Below, piece by piece: positions 5,614 to 6,152 of a stretch of 6,152 bases of DNA. The notes under the pieces are model-generated. The model was not told the origin of the DNA, did no database searches, and was given only the letters and a program-made list of their open reading frames with translations. Source of the DNA: Desulfurococcales archaeon (GTDB taxonomy: Archaea > Thermoproteota > Thermoprotei_A > Sulfolobales > NBVN01); the NCBI GenBank assembly GCA_027083115.1, contig JALWQN010000055.1, positions 1 to 6,152 on the forward strand. Direction: 5' to 3'. The number at the start of each line of letters is the position of its first letter. The stretch's first letter is position 1. The position numbers and the translations under genes are program-made.

Positions 5614-6152
5614 CCTTAGGTACCTCAACAGACTCCAGTAGTCCCTTAACTATTTCCTCACCAGTTACTTCACCAAGAAATTCCGGTTTAATGAATATTC
5701 TGTGCGAGAGAGCTGGCATTGCCGCAGCCTTAACGTCATCAGGGATTACGTAGTCTCGTCCATCCAGAATAGCTAGGGCTTTAGCAAGCCTTAAAAGCAT
5801 AGCTACACCTCTGGGGGATATACCTATTTTTGTTGCTCTATGAGCTTCAACACCCTTACTTAAGTTAATTAAGTACTTAATTAGGGCTGGTTCTACCTTA
5901 ATTCTACTTAATTCTTCCCTAGCCTTCAGCAGTTCATCAGCTGAGGTAACTGGCTTTAGCTCCTGTGCTCTATGATCGATCTCGTCAAGGCCTAAGTTAA
6001 GCAACTTCCTTAAGCCATTTTCACTTAATGGCTTCATGCTTATCTTCATAAGAAATCTGTCAAGTTGTGCTTCAGGTAATGGGAACACACCCTCAAGCTC
6101 TATTGGGTTCATTGTTGCTATGACTATGAATGGTTGTGGTAGCCTGTATGTT
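5603..6152 (-). CDS. MoxR-type AAA+ ATPase, C-terminal part (cut by right window edge)
   Basis: The minus-strand reading frame is open from the window edge to TGA 5605-5603, giving 182 residues of the C-terminal part. The ATG at 6112 is internal: in-frame codons before it read TYRLPQPFIVIAT, the strand leading into sensor 1, followed by MNPIELEGVFPLPEAQLDRF. That is the MoxR hallmark (usually ATQNPIE.EG..PLPEAQ.DRF), with arginine-finger candidate R32 of the fragment. Further on, GISPRGVAMLLRLAKALAILDGRDYVIPDDV (103-133 of the fragment) holds the sensor-2 arginine and lid domain, and ALSHRI closes the family pattern. Walker A and B lie beyond the window. MoxR proteins are chaperone-like hexameric ATPases that work with DUF58/vWA proteins; the adjoining overlapping DUF58 gene agrees. 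Glutamine to methionine in sensor 1 (ATMNP) is a mild variation. Confidence 0.93.
   Translation of the reverse strand, partial: TYRLPQPFIVIATMNPIELEGVFPLPEAQLDRFLMKISMKPLSENGLRKLLNLGLDEIDHRAQELKPVTSADELLKAREELSRIKVEPALIKYLINLSKGVEAHRATKIGISPRGVAMLLRLAKALAILDGRDYVIPDDVKAAAMPALSHRIFIKPEFLGEVTGEEIVKGLLESVEVPKDVE
5622..5626 (-). promoter_or_regulatory. Ribosome binding site of the DUF58 gene
   Basis: On the minus strand GAGGT lies 8 nt before ATG 5613, inside the last codons of the MoxR gene. It favours the ATG over the upstream TTG at 5628. Confidence 0.55.

Noticed and set aside
5866..5883. An 18-bp perfect palindrome, TAATTAAGTACTTAATTA
   Set aside because: It lies inside the MoxR lid-domain coding sequence and is made of the favoured codons ATT, AAG, TAC and TTA; chance in A/T-rich coding sequence explains it.
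1..6152. CRISPR array, insertion sequence, tRNA or rRNA genes
   Set aside because: No regularly spaced repeats, transposase motifs, terminal inverted repeats or tRNA-like cloverleaf were seen; non-coding space is limited to gaps of about 105 nt or less.

Overview
The window looks like a chromosomal segment from a thermophilic archaeon, most likely Thermoproteota (crenarchaeal). Four things point that way: arginine codons are almost all AGG/AGA; GTG and TTG starts occur beside ATG; Shine-Dalgarno sites are variants of GGAGGTGAT placed 3-5 nt before internal operon starts, with no such site before the first gene; and A/T-rich TATA-like boxes and T-run ends replace bacterial-type promoters and hairpin terminators. 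A Caldivirga/Vulcanisaeta-like member of the Thermoproteales is a guess that the sequence alone does not prove.

Layout. Bases 1-471, minus strand: an unrecognised 120-residue protein, then the first 21 codons of a calcineurin-type metallophosphoesterase that runs off the left edge. Bases 472-576: a divergent promoter region. Bases 577-3168, plus strand: a tightly packed four-gene operon (gaps of 4, 0 and 5 nt). It encodes a small cysteine-containing protein resembling the Panacea/DUF4065 fold, two different MinD/Mrp-type P-loop ATPases each with a two-[4Fe-4S] ferredoxin insert, and a NifX/NifB-C-terminal-like (dinitrogenase Fe-Mo cofactor family) protein. Bases 3169-3264: T-run terminators and a TATA promoter. 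Bases 3265-4317, plus strand: a GltD/NfnB-like FAD/NAD(P) oxidoreductase without the usual N-terminal Fe-S domain. Bases 4306-6152, minus strand: a MoxR-type AAA+ ATPase (cut by the right edge) followed by an overlapping DUF58 membrane protein. The DUF58 gene meets the oxidoreductase tail to tail with a 12-bp overlap.

How they may work together. Paired ferredoxin-bearing MinD ATPases beside a NifX-fold protein recall the Desulfovibrio orange-protein (ORP) cluster and other poorly characterised anaerobe operons, where ATPases are thought to assemble or deliver a metal cluster. No nitrogenase genes are present, so a role in nitrogen fixation is not supported. The oxidoreductase has its own promoter; it could supply electrons to such a system, but that is inference from proximity only. 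MoxR plus DUF58 is a widespread chaperone-like module for activating or assembling protein complexes. The four-gene operon is the part of the window most likely to represent an undescribed system.
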